A DNA stretch of 64,000 bases from Cyclospora cayetanensis (GCF_002999335.1 NW_020312078.1:45143-109142), one strand, 5' to 3'; shown: positions 12,962 to 24,800, counted from the stretch's first letter. A program made the numbers and translations. The notes: a model not told the origin generated them from the sequence alone.

Positions 12962-14994
12962 AGCTCTGCGGCAATCAAAAACGCAAGTGCAGGGGGAACA
13001 GCAGTCGCAGAGGGTACACGTGTCAGCGAGGCAGCATCATCATCATTATCATCATCATCATCATCATTATCATCATCATTTTCATCATCATCATCATCAT
13101 CATCATCATTTTCATCATCATCATCATCAGCATCAGCATCATCATCGTCTGCAGAGAACGTTTCTCCAGTGCCAGGAGGTCTCTTTGACTCCCCTGGCGC
13201 TCCTGCTGCTACCGCCTTTGCTGCAGCACAGCGTCAAGCGATGCAAACAGGAAAAACACGGAGCCTCATCGAAGTGTTTTCGAGAATGACAGCTCTGTGC
13301 AGCAGTCGCACGGAAGCCACACCTCCCACTGCTGCTGCTGCCGCTGCGGAGACACCAGCGCCTACCTCGAAGGAGGACGCTGCTCCTGCCGTAGAACGAC
13401 GACGTCAGAGTGAACAGCAGAATAGCCTCGAACCTAGCAGCAACGGCAGCCCTGCAAACAGCAGCAGCAGCCCCCCTTCTGACAGCAGCAGCCACAACAC
13501 TGCCACTCCCAGTACCACCACTACTACCACACTCGCCTTTGCAATGACTGCCCCTGACGTGACTGCCGTCTACAGACAACGCAGTGCCTTGTCAGATGCG
13601 AATGCAATCATCTTTTTTTCGCCTGCTTCGCTGGCAGCTGCTGCCGCTGCAGCCGCTGCTTGGCATCCTTCGCGTCTGACTGCTCGCATGGCGTTGCGAG
13701 ATCCGCGAAAGGTAGTGGCTGCCTCTTCTTCTTGTGCTGCTTCTTGTGCTGCTGCTCCTGCTGCTTTTTCGTCTGCTTCCTGTGCTGCCTTGCGGACCTT
13801 CTCCCGCGATGGCAAAGGGATCCATGGAGCAGCGAATCTCTTCGAGCAGCAGCAGCAGGTGTTGCGGAGGGTTGCTGCATCTGTCGCTGCGTGGAAGGCA
13901 GGGGACTGCAGCAGACTGCGCAACGACGCTCCTTCCGCTGCGGCGGCAGCAGCGCAGCGACAGCCTCTCGAGCCCTCTGAGCAGCAGCAGCAGCAGCGAC
14001 GGCAAGTCACCACGCACCCGCCTAGGGAGCACCGCTTCTCCCCTGCGGGTGCCACTGCTGCTGCTGCTGTTGCTGCTGTTGCTGCTGCCCCTTCAAGCAG
14101 CGGGGAAGGCAGCAAGCCCGTTGGAAGCGGCGGGAGTAGCAGCGGGGAGTCTGCTAGCAGCAGTTCGCGCACAAACAACGGAGGGACTGCTAGCGGCAGC
14201 AGCAAAGCAAGCAGCGGCAGCGGCGGAGATGACGGCAGTGGAAGAGAGGGAGAGAGAGGACGGGGTGGTTCTGCGGCATCTTTCGAGGGTTCGGAGGCAG
14301 ATGACAGCGAAGCAGAAGAGGAGGAGCTGCAGACGGCTGCTTCTGGCACTGGTGCTGCAGCCGCGTTCGACGATCCGAAGGTGCCTTGGGAGGAGTGGAA
14401 CCCTTTCGCTTCGAGGCACGAGCGGCTGTTGCTGCTTTTGCAGCGGCTCGAGCGAGAGGAAGCTGAGGAGGACGAAGCCGCAGAAGTCGCAGAGCAGGCT
14501 GCAATTGCTGCAGCAGCAGCGGATTCTAGCGGCAGCAGCAGCACAGCGGAGGAAACGGACGCAGACAAGGAAGCAGCTTCCCCGCGCATCCAGCAGCAAC
14601 AGCAGAGCAGCAGAGTGACGAAGGCAGGAACTGTGACTGCAGAGGCTAAGACTCAGAAGGGGAGGCAGCAGCAGCAGCAGCTGCAGCCTGAGCAAAACAA
14701 GCAGCAAGAAGGGCTGAAGCGGGGGGAAAACAGCGCTGCCGCTGGAAAGCAGCCGCAGTCGCAGCGTTCTTCAATGGGGGGCGGAGAGACGGAAGATGAC
14801 GCCGTCTCGTCGTCTTGCGGTGCTCGTTGCGTGAGGAAGCCTTCTAAGACAGCAGCAGCAGCAGCTATCTCGGCTGGTGCTGCTGCCTTCAGTCCTCGAA
14901 GGGCAGGTGGTAGTAAACAAGGCGCTCCAGCGAAATCTCCAGCTGCTGTGCAAGAGGAGGGTGCACTGTGCTTTCCACATGCCTCAACGCCAGG

Positions 14995-15037
<43 letters not shown>

Positions 15038-15509
15038 GAAGCGTCTCCAGCAAGGCGTCCTCTCACGGAGCTCCTGCCTTTTCCTCCCCTGCTGGATCGT
15101 CTCACAGTCGCATTTACAGTCAATGGTGCGTGTGGCTGCTGCGGGCAGAACTGCAGCACGAGCTGCATGATAGTCTGCGCAAAAAACGCAGGTTATGCAC
15201 ACACACGCTGCTGCAAATGGTGGTGATATGCCGCAGCTTCTCTGGTGCGTCTTCTCTCGACAGCGTTTCTTCACTGCTGCGGCTGCAAGTGTATAAGTGT
15301 ATGTGTGTATTTTTTTGTGTTTTTAAGGAGAGGAGAGGCGGATTTGCGCGCTTAACAGGAAGGCGTGTGATGCGAAGAGACGTCGTATTGGGGATGCTGA
15401 AACTTCGGAAGGCGTCGCAGACAAGGGCTGGTGCTCCGGCAATGAGGCACCCTGCGTTGTGTGTTGCTTGGGTAAAGGCAGGAGCAAGGACAGAAGCAGC
15501 AGCAGCAGC

Positions 15510-15556
<47 letters not shown>

Positions 15557-15572
15557 CAGCAGTAGCAGCAGC

Positions 15573-15606
<34 letters not shown>

Positions 15607-17116
15607 GCCTCGACGAAGCCAGGGCGAACTTCGAATCACGCATCGACGTTTTGGAAACTGCAGAGGAAGAAACTGTAGGGAGCACAGCGTGCAGACGTCT
15701 GCGTCGCTTGCTTGCCGTTCGATTTCGAGGCTGCATTTTTCGCAGCAGCTGCTGCTGCGAAATGTCTGATCTGCGCGACACCTGTGGGGGGAGTGTGCGC
15801 TCTGCCGTGGGTGGCGTCTGCATGTGCGCTGCAGGTGCTGTGGACGTACAGCCTTGGCGCTGGGACTGATGTGTCGCTCATGTCTGTGAATGCAGATGCA
15901 GGGGTAGTAGCAGTCGCTGTGTCGCGCAGAGATCGCAGCAGACGCGGTGAGAATGACAGCGGTTGCATGCAAGGGGAGCAGCTGCTGCATCTCGTGTGTT
16001 TGTCCTCTGGGTTGCCTCTTTCCCTCCCGACGCTTGGAGGAGGATTGCGCAACTGCAGAATCTCAGCAATGGCATTTACGCTCCTCCGCGATAATGCTTC
16101 CCAGCGGCAAAAGGAGGAGCACACTGGGCTGTCGAGACAGTCGACCTCGCGAGCGCCGCTGCTGCTGCTGCTGCTGACAACTCACGCGGAGCTCTTTGGC
16201 CTCTCCTTAGGCTCTCTCCTGCCTCCGCATCCTCAGGGAGAAATGCAGCAAGTGCAGCAGCAAGTGCAGCAGCAAGTGCAGCAGCAAGGGCGGCAGCAAG
16301 GGCAGCAGCAAGGGCAGCAGCAGCAGCTCCTTGATGTCACCGCTGCTGCAGCGTGGGATGCGTCGTGGATGCCTCAATTTGTGGTACCCCTGCGAAGTTT
16401 GTGCGGCGGCTGCATGCGGGGGAAGCCTCAGAACGCGAGGCAAGACACCACAGACGCGGTGATCTGGGTAGAGCTGCTTCGCGGCAGAGGATCGCTGCAG
16501 CAGCTCTTTGCTTCCCCAGGAGCAACTGGCTCGCGAGCAGCAGCGCATGCATGCGGCCAGACGGCGGCTGAGGCTGCTGCAGCAGAAGTCGACGCCTCGG
16601 CAGACAGCGCAGCAGCTGCCGTTGGGGAAGGGGATCAAGGGAGGCTTTCAGCGCTGCTGCATCGTCTGACTCCCTCGGCTGCTGCACCAGCCTTCTTGAT
16701 CCTGCTGATAGCCATGCAATCCGGAAGAATCTTCGCATGTCGCCTTCGCCCCTGCTGCAGCAGCACCCAGTGTACAGACACTCTCCCGTATGCGGCTGAA
16801 CCCTTTAGGCGGATTGACGACCTAGACTTCGCGACGTCGGATTTCTTTTCCCTCATTTCCTGGGAAAATTTAGAGCAGCAGCACAGACAGCAGCTGGCGG
16901 CGCCTGGGGGAGAAGACGGCGTGGCTGCTGCGGCGACACCCTCCGACACGCGCACATCTGCGGAAGAAGCGAACAGTGGCAGCAGCAGCGGCAGCACTGG
17001 ATGCAGGGTTGACGAACGAACCACGGTGCGCAGTGACGAAGCGGAAGAAAGCCTCTTAGAGAGGATTCAACGTCGGATTCCAGCTCTGCAAGATGCCTGC
17101 TGCAACAGCTTTTGGA

Positions 17117-17149
<33 letters not shown>

Positions 17150-18675
17150 AGAGCTTCCTGATTAAGCTTGCGCATCGCTTCCTGCTCGCCTCTTTGGGCT
17201 TGACACCCAATAGCGTTTCTGCCCTCCGTCGCGCCAGGGGTTTGAGCCTCATTCGCCGCTATTACGCGAAGGGAAGTTTTCTGAAGCCATCAGAACAAGG
17301 CTTTCTGACAGAGACTGCGGCTGCAAACAGCCCACGGCAGCAGCAGCAGTCACGGCAGCAGCAGCACCCTCTCCTCCAACAACAACAGCCGCAGGAGCCG
17401 ATTCTGTCGCTGCAGAGGGCACAGAGTTGCTCTTCGACACGGCAATCCGTACAGCACCTGCACCACCAGGTAAGCACCGAAATCCTAGGAAGTCGAGTGC
17501 CGCCATTGGCTATTTGCTGTTGCTGCGCTCTAATACCGCCCTTTCCCGCGCAAACGTGAGGAAGGCTGTGAGGCATGCAGACGGCTGCCCAACAGGCGGG
17601 TGTATCACTAAGTTGGCAGAGACTTTGTCTCTTCGTTTCAGAAGTGGAAGGCTGACGGAAGGCCAAGTGTGTAGTGGCTGGTTGCAGATGCCAAGGAGAC
17701 AGCGGGTGTGTCTGTTTTGTTTCCGCAGATATTGTGTGCGTTGCATCTCGGCTCCTGCAGAGATTTCGAAAGATGGATGCAGCAGTTGTTGTTGCGGCTG
17801 TCGGAGCTGCAGCAGGTTGCTCAGCTGTCTGCCCTCGTGGAAATGTTTGTTGCCACGGAGGTTCAGCTGCTCTCTCCGTGGCTGTGCCTCCTGCGGCAGC
17901 GCGAGCAGCAGTTGCTGCAGGCTTGCGCATCTTCGCTGCTGGACGTGTCTGCCGCGGATGAACTCCGACGTGTTGTTTCTGGAGCTGAGAGACTACAAGC
18001 AGCAGCCTTAGGGGAAATACGCGGCACTGCTCTTCCTGCTGTGGATTGGCGTGTATGGACAGCAGCAGGCGCTGACGCTGCAGCGATCGCGGCAGCGGTG
18101 TCTGACGCCTTGGCGGCTACTGCGGAAATCAGCAAAGTCTCGGGCGGGAACGAAGAAGAGGCTAAGAGTCTACTCGAGGTAGGGGGAACGCACTTGTAGC
18201 TTTCGGTGCCTTCCTAGGAACGCGGTGTATGGGGAGACCATCTCTCCGATTCAAAGCCCCTGCCTCCTGCACAGCGCCACTTGGAGGGGGCGCATGCATG
18301 CGATTTTTCAAAAGAGTTTCTCCATACGGGTTGGTCAGGAGTTGGGCTCCGACTTCTCTCGTAACTGCATGGGGCGAGTGCATGCGTATGTCGTTCTCTA
18401 AGGCGGCGCAGGAGGAAGCGCGCAAGGTGCGAAAAGCTGAATCTCTTCTCGCTGCTCTTCGGGAGCAAATCAGGCAAGTCGCTGCCTCCGTCGAGCGGCT
18501 GGAGGAGGAGCATGCACATATGCTGCACTGCCGCTACAGGGACGCACTGCTGAGGAGTCTGACTTTAGAGGGCGAGGCTGAGGCTGCGCTTGGAGCTGAC
18601 TTAGGGGGCGAGGCAGATAATGTAGATTTCAATGGGGAGGGAGATGCAGCAGGCGCTCTGATGGATATTTTCTGA
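5862..18675 (+). CDS. HIRA: HIRA histone chaperone
   Basis: HIRA deposits histone H3.3-H4 independently of DNA replication in the nucleus. Fifteen exons join in phase: 5862-6150, 6426-6548, 6653-7186, 7854-8476, 8893-8954, 9225-9345, 9680-9769, 10324-10435, 10716-10804, 11106-11178, 11306-11561, 12340-15125, 15746-17469, 17729-18178, 18403-18675 (2,534 aa; human about 1,020). Exons 1-12 give the seven-blade WD40 propeller in HIRA order, e.g. GGLIKGLSWRADDVLLVAQ, FYGHQAPVKCV, ASEDGTISIWRV and GLWLAVACSGGSVALLRF. GVRRIKPVLLSRL near 12808 resembles the ASF1-binding B domain. Exons 13-14 match the C-terminal Hira domain (VLWTYSLGAGTDVS, a later beta-rich block, then the helical SELQQVAQLSALVEMFVAT). 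Exon 15 adds an acidic coiled coil that I do not know from animal HIRA. The extra length is Ala/Ser/Gln/Glu-rich sequence, mostly in exons 3, 4 and 12. Exon 12 may hide further introns. Confidence 0.92.
7195..7712. repeat. 21-bp minisatellite in HIRA intron 3
   Basis: Degenerate tandem copies of a unit close to CTGCAGTGTCTGCATTGGAT plus one base fill about 0.5 kb between exons 3 and 4. Common variants swap GTGTATG for GTGTCTG or end in TATTGACTGCTG. Because the unit is a multiple of three, several frames on both strands stay open and give false Cys-rich ORFs. Confidence 0.9.
8505..8760. repeat. (GTT/GCT) triplet tract in HIRA intron 4
   Basis: The intron between 8476 and 8893 is mostly an imperfect run of GTTGTT, GCTGTT and ACTGTT triplets. 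It yields poly-Val or poly-Leu ORFs on the plus strand and poly-Asn on the minus strand, none of which is supported as protein. Confidence 0.85.
9400..10140. repeat. TA/TG-rich tracts in HIRA introns 6-7
   Basis: Two clusters of (TA)n, TATATG and (TG)n sequence lie at about 9400-9475 and 9900-10140, on either side of exon 7 (9680-9769). They are simple-sequence intron DNA. Confidence 0.75.
11640..12200. repeat. 22-bp minisatellite in HIRA intron 11
   Basis: Between exons 11 and 12 a unit close to GCATGTGTATGTGTATAGGG plus AT repeats in tandem, most regularly at about 11700-12010. It is flanked by (TA)n near 12090 and a CTG run at 12253-12282. Variants change mainly the GCATG or ACACG step. 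The period of 22 is unrelated to three, yet the minus strand stays largely open because the unit is poor in stop triplets. Confidence 0.85.
13036..13145 (+). repeat. (ATC/TCA)n tract coding poly-Ser in HIRA exon 12
   Basis: A tract of about 110 bases of ATC triplets with TTA and TTT interruptions is read in the HIRA frame as TCA serine codons broken by Leu and Phe. The other forward frame would read poly-His; only the Ser frame connects to the rest of exon 12. Nearly all other Ser runs here use AGC. Confidence 0.85.
15496..15611. repeat. (AGC)n run in HIRA intron 12
   Basis: An almost pure AGC run of about 115 bases, broken only by a few AGT units, lies between exon 12 (ends 15125) and exon 13 (starts 15746). 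It is intronic in the phase-consistent model although all forward frames are open across it. Confidence 0.8.
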
Positions 18676-20159
18676 GTTCGCTTCCCAGCACACGGCCGCA
18701 CGCCGTATTGCCAGCCTAGCCCTCGAGAACACGGGGATACAAAAAAGACGCATGACGAACGCTGTAGCAGATGGCTGGTCCTATGCCGCTGCACTCTGAC
18801 CAGCGCAGTTTCTCGTGCGAGCCTTCCAGCATAGGAAATTTTCTGGGATCTCGCGATCACGTGTAACGAGCTGGCACACGTAGGCTAATGGGGCATCTTA
18901 AGAGCCACCCTATGTTGCTGGTTGTTTGTGCTGCGTTCGGAGTACACCCAGTCATGGGGTGCCGAAAGTTTCGCGTCTCGGGTTCTCGAAACCATGTAAG
19001 CGTCTATTTGCAACCAAAAAATCGCATGTGCCAACTGCACCGTCCAGCTAATGGCCACTACGGGTGCACATACGCACAGCCAGTCGTGGTTTTGCTATTA
19101 GGAGCTAGCTAGCTGAATGCGCAAGGGAGCGTCAAGAAACGAGATCTAAGCGCTATGCGCCTCCCTAGGTCGCCCAGCGTTAACAGCCCCCCGAGGGAAG
19201 ATCACTTTTGCGAGTATACGCGTCTACTGCGCTATCCCAACCCTCAAAGGCAAACCCTTGAACCATTGGGAGTGGTCGAACTAGCTATTTGTGCGTGTTC
19301 AATTACCCCATTCGAGAGGCTTGCTCTGCCCCAATAGAGCAAGCATCCCTCCCTTCGGAACATGTATCTGATTCAAATCTGGAGGAAGTCTAGATCCCCC
19401 GCAAAAAACGGCGTAAAAACTCGTTCCCTCTCCCCCGCCCAAAGTTGTTCCTAGCTTTATTGACAGAAATGCGACAAGACTTGCAAAGACGGGTTCTCTG
19501 CGGAGCTGCCACCAGCTCCCTTTCCGTTCTCTTCTCCCTGATGCGCGCATGATGTGGGCGGAGGTGCGACAGCATCCACTAGTCCGTGCGATCTCTTGTA
19601 AAATTGTTCGTAGAGCCGGGAATTCAGGCAAAAGTATTTTTAAATGCAGCTGCGACATTGTTGTGTATGTGTGTGAACAAAACACTGAAAAAAACTGCGC
19701 GTAATCCGCTGCTTCCGTGTGGGCCTAGGCTTTTAGGTGTCTGTCCAGCCCGATTCGAACTCCACATGGTCAATGGTATGAAGCGTTTCGAACGTGCGTG
19801 GGTCGTCCTTTATCCCCTTTCTTGCTTCAATAGGCCCCTTTTACCCCGGATCCAGATAGTTTGGGGAGACTGTAGCTCATCAAGCCGTCTCGAGTGTCTC
19901 AGCTAAAAGCCCGTGCCGTGGGGTCGAGGTGTGTTCGTGAGGATTTCCTTGTTTTCGAGGTCAGACGCTAGACCTGAACGGCCAGGTTAACGCTTGTCAA
20001 AGCGTTCCTTGCGTCAATACTTGGTGTCTTCGTGCGATATGCTATTCCAGGGTGTTGAGCGCAAACGTCGTCGTGCTCTCCAAGGATTGCACGAACCCGT
20101 TCACTCAGTTTTGCAGGATTCGTTGACTCTTCAAGCAGCTCGAAGGCCATTAAATTCAA
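18676..20159. other. Intergenic region HIRA to CPOX
   Basis: No ORF above about 130 codons and none with a recognisable domain is present. A 63-codon minus-strand ORF at 19968-20159 has a protein-like composition but no family I know and no partner exon. The sequence lacks the CAG runs of the neighbouring genes. It should hold the HIRA 3' end and the CPOX promoter. Confidence 0.5.
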
Positions 20160-21871
20160 ATGACGGACGCGGTACGGGCATTACCATTCGATCTAGCTCT
20201 CCATTTTGTGCGCCTTCCCACGCGCCGACATCGAGGCAGCGCTCCATGTTGCTCTCTTCTCTGCGGTCCTGCCCAGTGCCCGTTGTGTGACCTTCCATGC
20301 TCCACCCCGACAAGGCAGCGGGAAGAACTGCACAGGAGCCTCTTGCTGCCTTCTGCTTCCTGCTAGTAGAGCTGAGTGTGTTTGTACTGGGGTGCAAAGC
20401 CGCATGAGGGCCTCTCTCAAGGCGGGGAGGGGAGTGGGGAAGCCATGCACTCCCTTCTTTTGCGCCAAGACTGCGCTCCATGCGTGCAGTGCACGCTGTG
20501 CGACGCGCGCCTCTGTATACATAGCCATATGCATCTGCTCCTTGTGCGGAAAAGTATCCGCTTCTGCGTGCGCAGTTCTTTCCTTTTGCTACTTCCGCTT
20601 GCACGTCACGTACAGCGCTGGCGTTTCGAGGCGGGTTTCCGGCCGTTCAGCCTTTTCGCCAGTGTTTTGTAGTAAGGGGAAGCGATCAGTAGAACGCGTG
20701 TGCCGCGTGCCTACCTACGCCTCCCCTTCCCCTTCTCCCTTCTGCGCTCTGTTGCCTTCAGGCCGATACGAAAACGCATCCTGACGCGCCTTTCCGCGAG
20801 GCGTGGGTTGCGTCCTTGTTCGAAGCTCAGGACGCAATCTGCAGGGGTGTCGAGGCTCTGGAGGCGAAGATTGGCTCTGGTTCTGCACGAGCAAAAACGT
20901 TTCAAAGCACGCGGTGGGAACGTGGTCCTAACCAGGGGGGGGGGGTGAGTCGCGTGCTGCAAGATGGAGTCGTGTTTGGGAAGGCTGGCGTGAACGTAAG
21001 CTCCGTGCAAGGCCGTCTGCCTCTCTCGGCAGTCAAGAACATGTGTGTGAGGGGGCGAAGGAACCTCCTGGAGGGGGTTCTGGAGGACGAGGATTTGGCG
21101 GAGCACCCTGCAGCTGCGGGGGAGGAGACTGCGGAGTCTCCCTTCACCTTTTTTGCAGCAGGACTGTCGTTGGTGATACATCCGGATAATCCCATGGCGC
21201 CTACGTCGCACGCGAATTTCCGCATGTTTCAGTTGTTCAGGAGCGGGAAGAGCATCCTGTGGTGGTTCGGGGGGGGGGTCGATTTGTCGCCCGCCTACGT
21301 GATCGAGGAGGACTGTGTGGCTTTTCATGCGGCGCTCAAAGCGGTGTGCGATCGGTTCGACGTGGCCTACTATCCCCGATTCAAGGTGTGGTGTGACTAT
21401 TACTTCCGCCTTGCGCACAGGCGGGAGGCGCGCGGCGTGGGGGGCATCTTTTTCGACGATTTGAACGAGGGGATGACGCGCATGCACGACATCAAGGCGT
21501 TCTGCTGTGAGGCTCTAAACGCGTTCGCCCCGCTGTACCTCCCTATCGTCGAAAAGCGGTGCCAGTCTCCCTTCACGGAGGCTGAACGCCGCTGGCAGCT
21601 CCTGCGCAGGGGGCGGTATGTGGAATTCAATCTGGTGTACGATAGGGGCACGAAATTCGGCTTTTCCCTTCCGGGCAGCAGATCAGACAGTATTCTCGTG
21701 TCGCTGCCTCTCCTCGCGCGCTGGGAGTATGGCGCAGAGCCGGAGCCAGGCAGCCGAGAGGCGGAGAGCTTGGAGCTTTTTAGGAAAGCCAAAGACTGGG
21801 TGGCCTTTGACCGCATGCATTTAGATGGTTTCGAAGTGCCGCTGGAGCCCGATAGAGCGCCTGAGAACTAA
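20160..21871 (+). CDS. CPOX: Coproporphyrinogen III oxidase, oxygen-dependent
   Basis: The enzyme oxidatively decarboxylates coproporphyrinogen III to protoporphyrinogen IX with O2 in haem synthesis. The supported exon is 20762-21871, preceded by a pyrimidine tract and TTCAG, and gives 369 residues. Family blocks appear in order: FQSTRWERGPNQGGGVSRVL, VFGKAGVNVSSVQG, LSLVIHPDNPMAPTSHANFR, WWFGGGVDLSPAY, FKVWCDYYFRLAHRREARG, GGIFFDDLNEG, RGRYVEFNLVYDRGTKFGF, SLPLLARWEY. The exon has no ATG at its head. A 12-base first exon at 20160-20171 (MTDA, donor GTACGG, in phase) is my best candidate, but it is inference. That model would lack a mitochondrial leader, in keeping with a cytosolic enzyme as reported for Toxoplasma. 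Two runs of 11 and 10 G encode conserved glycines. Confidence 0.95.
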
Positions 21872-24800
21872 ATACCAAACCGACTTTCTTTTGCCCCACG
21901 TATTTCTCGAAGTACAGGTTGCAGTACGTGCATGCTCGCATTGCGCATTGTTATTGCGCCTGCGCAGCTGTGCGAATGCATTCTTTGTCTGACTGAGCGC
22001 GTTCCGTGGCGTTTGGCTTGGGACTGGTTCGCGGCATATCCTACGACCAGCGCGACGCGTGAAGGCGTGCACGCGCATGCATGCGGGCTTACGTAGCCGC
22101 CTTGCGGAGCGCTCTACCCTTGGCTCTATGCACCAGCGGAGGCGCGTGTTGCTGCTGAAGTGCTCTTCTCATTCCCATTCTTGCACACGTTGCGGATATG
22201 TTTTGCATCGGGGAATTTCGTTCCTGCAAAAGGGGTCTACGCGTGTCTCCCGTTTTCTCCGTCCTCGGTGCTCAATTAATTTGTACGCCGCTTTTCGCGG
22301 TCGAGAGCAAGCTCTCTTTAGGAAATCTCTCAGGTCTTTCGAAGATCTTCAAGTGGTGCCTCTACAAACAGCTGGACGTCGAAGCACAGATGGGCAACCA
22401 GAGCTTCCTTCGCATGTGGGTGTCTTTCCTCTTGCTTTTTTATCCTTTTGACGGTGTGCTCAAAGGTGTCTGTATGTATCGGCATCCCCCATGCAAGGGC
22501 TGTTTTCGAGCCGTACATCCTAAAGCGCAGAAGCAGAAACACAGTTTGGTGTTGTGCAACAGTGCATGGCGTTTAACGAAATTGACAAGTAGGCCTTAGT
22601 TTTGCAGGGCACTGGTTAGCGCGTAGCCGAAATCTGTAGATCTCATAGACCTTGCCATCACGGTTGTTGTGGCTGTAGCGGGATGGCAAAAACCTAGATA
22701 CCATCCTCCTAGACCAAGCATATTTAGCAAGGAATACGCGAAGCATTCGCAAAGCCTTTTGTCTAGGAGGACACCACAGTTACTGCCGAGTGCTGCAAAT
22801 ACGCGATACTCGAAGGCGGAACGTTAAGTGCGTGCATGCTCTGCTATACTATGCGCAAGCGGCTGTGCATGCATAGAGGGTGTGCGCAGGTACACAGATG
22901 CTAGCTGTAACGCTGGGCCTCTCTTCTCGGGAACTCTGAGGAGCGCGCGGGCAGGGGAAGGGTAAACTTCTTCTGAGAAACGCTTTGCAATTTTATGAAG
23001 ACGAGTAGGGTATCTTTTCTACGAAGGCCTCATAAATATATATATATATATATATATATGTATACTTATAATCACAGTGGCGTCGACGTGTCAGCTCTCA
23101 ACGCGCCAATCTGAGAGGCCACCGACTCTCAGACGTGGTGTCGCCCGCTGCGTGGCACGGAAACAGGAACTGGAGCCAGAGCAGCAGCAAGCCTAGGAGG
23201 TGCAGAAGCTGATGCTCATCTTGTTGCTCCTGCTGTTGCGTTCTCAGCGAGCAGTGTTCTGTGCTGTCCTCACTGCATAGGCTTTGCTTGCCGAGAGTTT
23301 TCTGTGTGTACTTCTCATGTAGGAGTTGTTCAACCGTTCAACACGACGCACTCCGCACTCGGAAGCGTTGGCAGCCCTATCAACGTTTAAAGCAGTTTTT
23401 CTGTCATGTCAACGCATGCACGGTGTTTATGGGGTTGGTGGAAAGTCGGATGGAGACAGAAGGACGTGGAATTACGATAAAGTGGAGAGAGGAGGGCGCC
23501 AGGGGTGGGAGCCCAACGTCGGCGCGGTGGGGGAACAGAAAAACGCGGTCCGTCGCTCGGTTGCATAGCAAACCAAGAAACGGAGGCATGGGAAACCAGA
23601 AAGAGGTGATGGATATAGAGATCGCGCGAAGTCAGTGAAACGACTCAATAAGGAATCCAAACGAGCGCAGGGCAACTACAGGTCAGGAATACTGAATTGT
23701 AGGAGGATGCGTGAGAGGAGAGCAACAGGAGGCGTTCTACTCCTCTAAATATTTTCAGATGGATATATATATATATATGTAGATATATATATACATATTT
23801 CTCCAAGCTTAGTAAAACCTTGACAGGCAGTTATTGAGTGTCGTATTTGCAAAAGAATTTGCATCTTCTCTGATGCCTCTTAATCCCGGACTCGAGACGA
23901 ATTTAATCGAAGGTTGAGGAAGGCGTCATCCTAGAACGCTCGCCTTCCGTTTTCCTGTCACCCACATTAGTGCACCCTCTATGCACTCCAAGCATGTGCT
24001 TGTGTGCTACTTGAATACGGTATTTAGCCCCCACGCGCTGAAGATCGCGTCTTCTTGAATGGAACTAACACTCATTTCAAAATCACCAGCTATACCAACA
24101 GACAAATCAATTTGTCAGTTCCGTGCATAATTGTTATTTCAACATAACCAGTGTAGTGGGAGATGCCGAAGAGTGGCTCAGCCTGCTACCGGCGACCTCT
24201 GCTGCGTCTATAGAGGAAGAGCGCGATAAAGCAAGAACGGTTTCAAGTGCCAGCAAGTATGCGCTCTTTCAAAGCAAACGGATCTTTTAGTGCCAACAGA
24301 GGCAACAGCTTGTGACTCTGCAGCGCTGCTGCAACCTGTTGGAAGCTGGTTACGCGTTCAGGGGTCACGTGGAGGGTCGGTGTTTTTGTGGCCTGCCATG
24401 CAAGCAAGGGTGAGAGCTTTTGGTACCCCTGTGTAATCATGCGGAGCCGATCGAGTCCGGTGAGGGCTGAGGGGCAGAGTTGCTAAGCCATTGACTTGGG
24501 AACGGAGAAATGGAAGTGACCCCTGTCTGCCATTCTGTCAGCTCGCTGACTAGCTCTAGCTATCGACAGCTCCAGCTGCGGGCTACTCGCCATGCAAATG
24601 CACGTGTACTCGAGCTAACAAGGAATGCATGGCGCACGCACGCGCCAAGACACCTACGTGGCAGTGCACAGACAGGAAAATCACTGGCTAGGCCTTTGCC
24701 AAGTTTGTCCTTTGGTGGTTCATGTTTTGAAGGGAAGCGCTTTCTATGAGTTTCTGAAATGCCAGGGTCAAGGAGCCTAAGCGCCGTACATGGGGTGCCT

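Noticed and set aside
12879..13289. ORF with poly-His across the ATC run
   Set aside because: It is a shifted frame of HIRA exon 12; only the Ser frame is continuous with conserved HIRA sequence.
19735..19830. Minus-strand GTTCGAATC as a tRNA T-loop
   Set aside because: The flanking bases do not pair into a T-stem and no acceptor stem or anticodon arm can be drawn.
19968..20159. 63-codon minus-strand ORF with protein-like composition
   Set aside because: No recognisable family and no partner exon; noted only within the intergenic entry.
20206..20784. 192-codon ORF running into CPOX
   Set aside because: It is in a different frame from the CPOX exon and crosses a clear pyrimidine tract plus acceptor.
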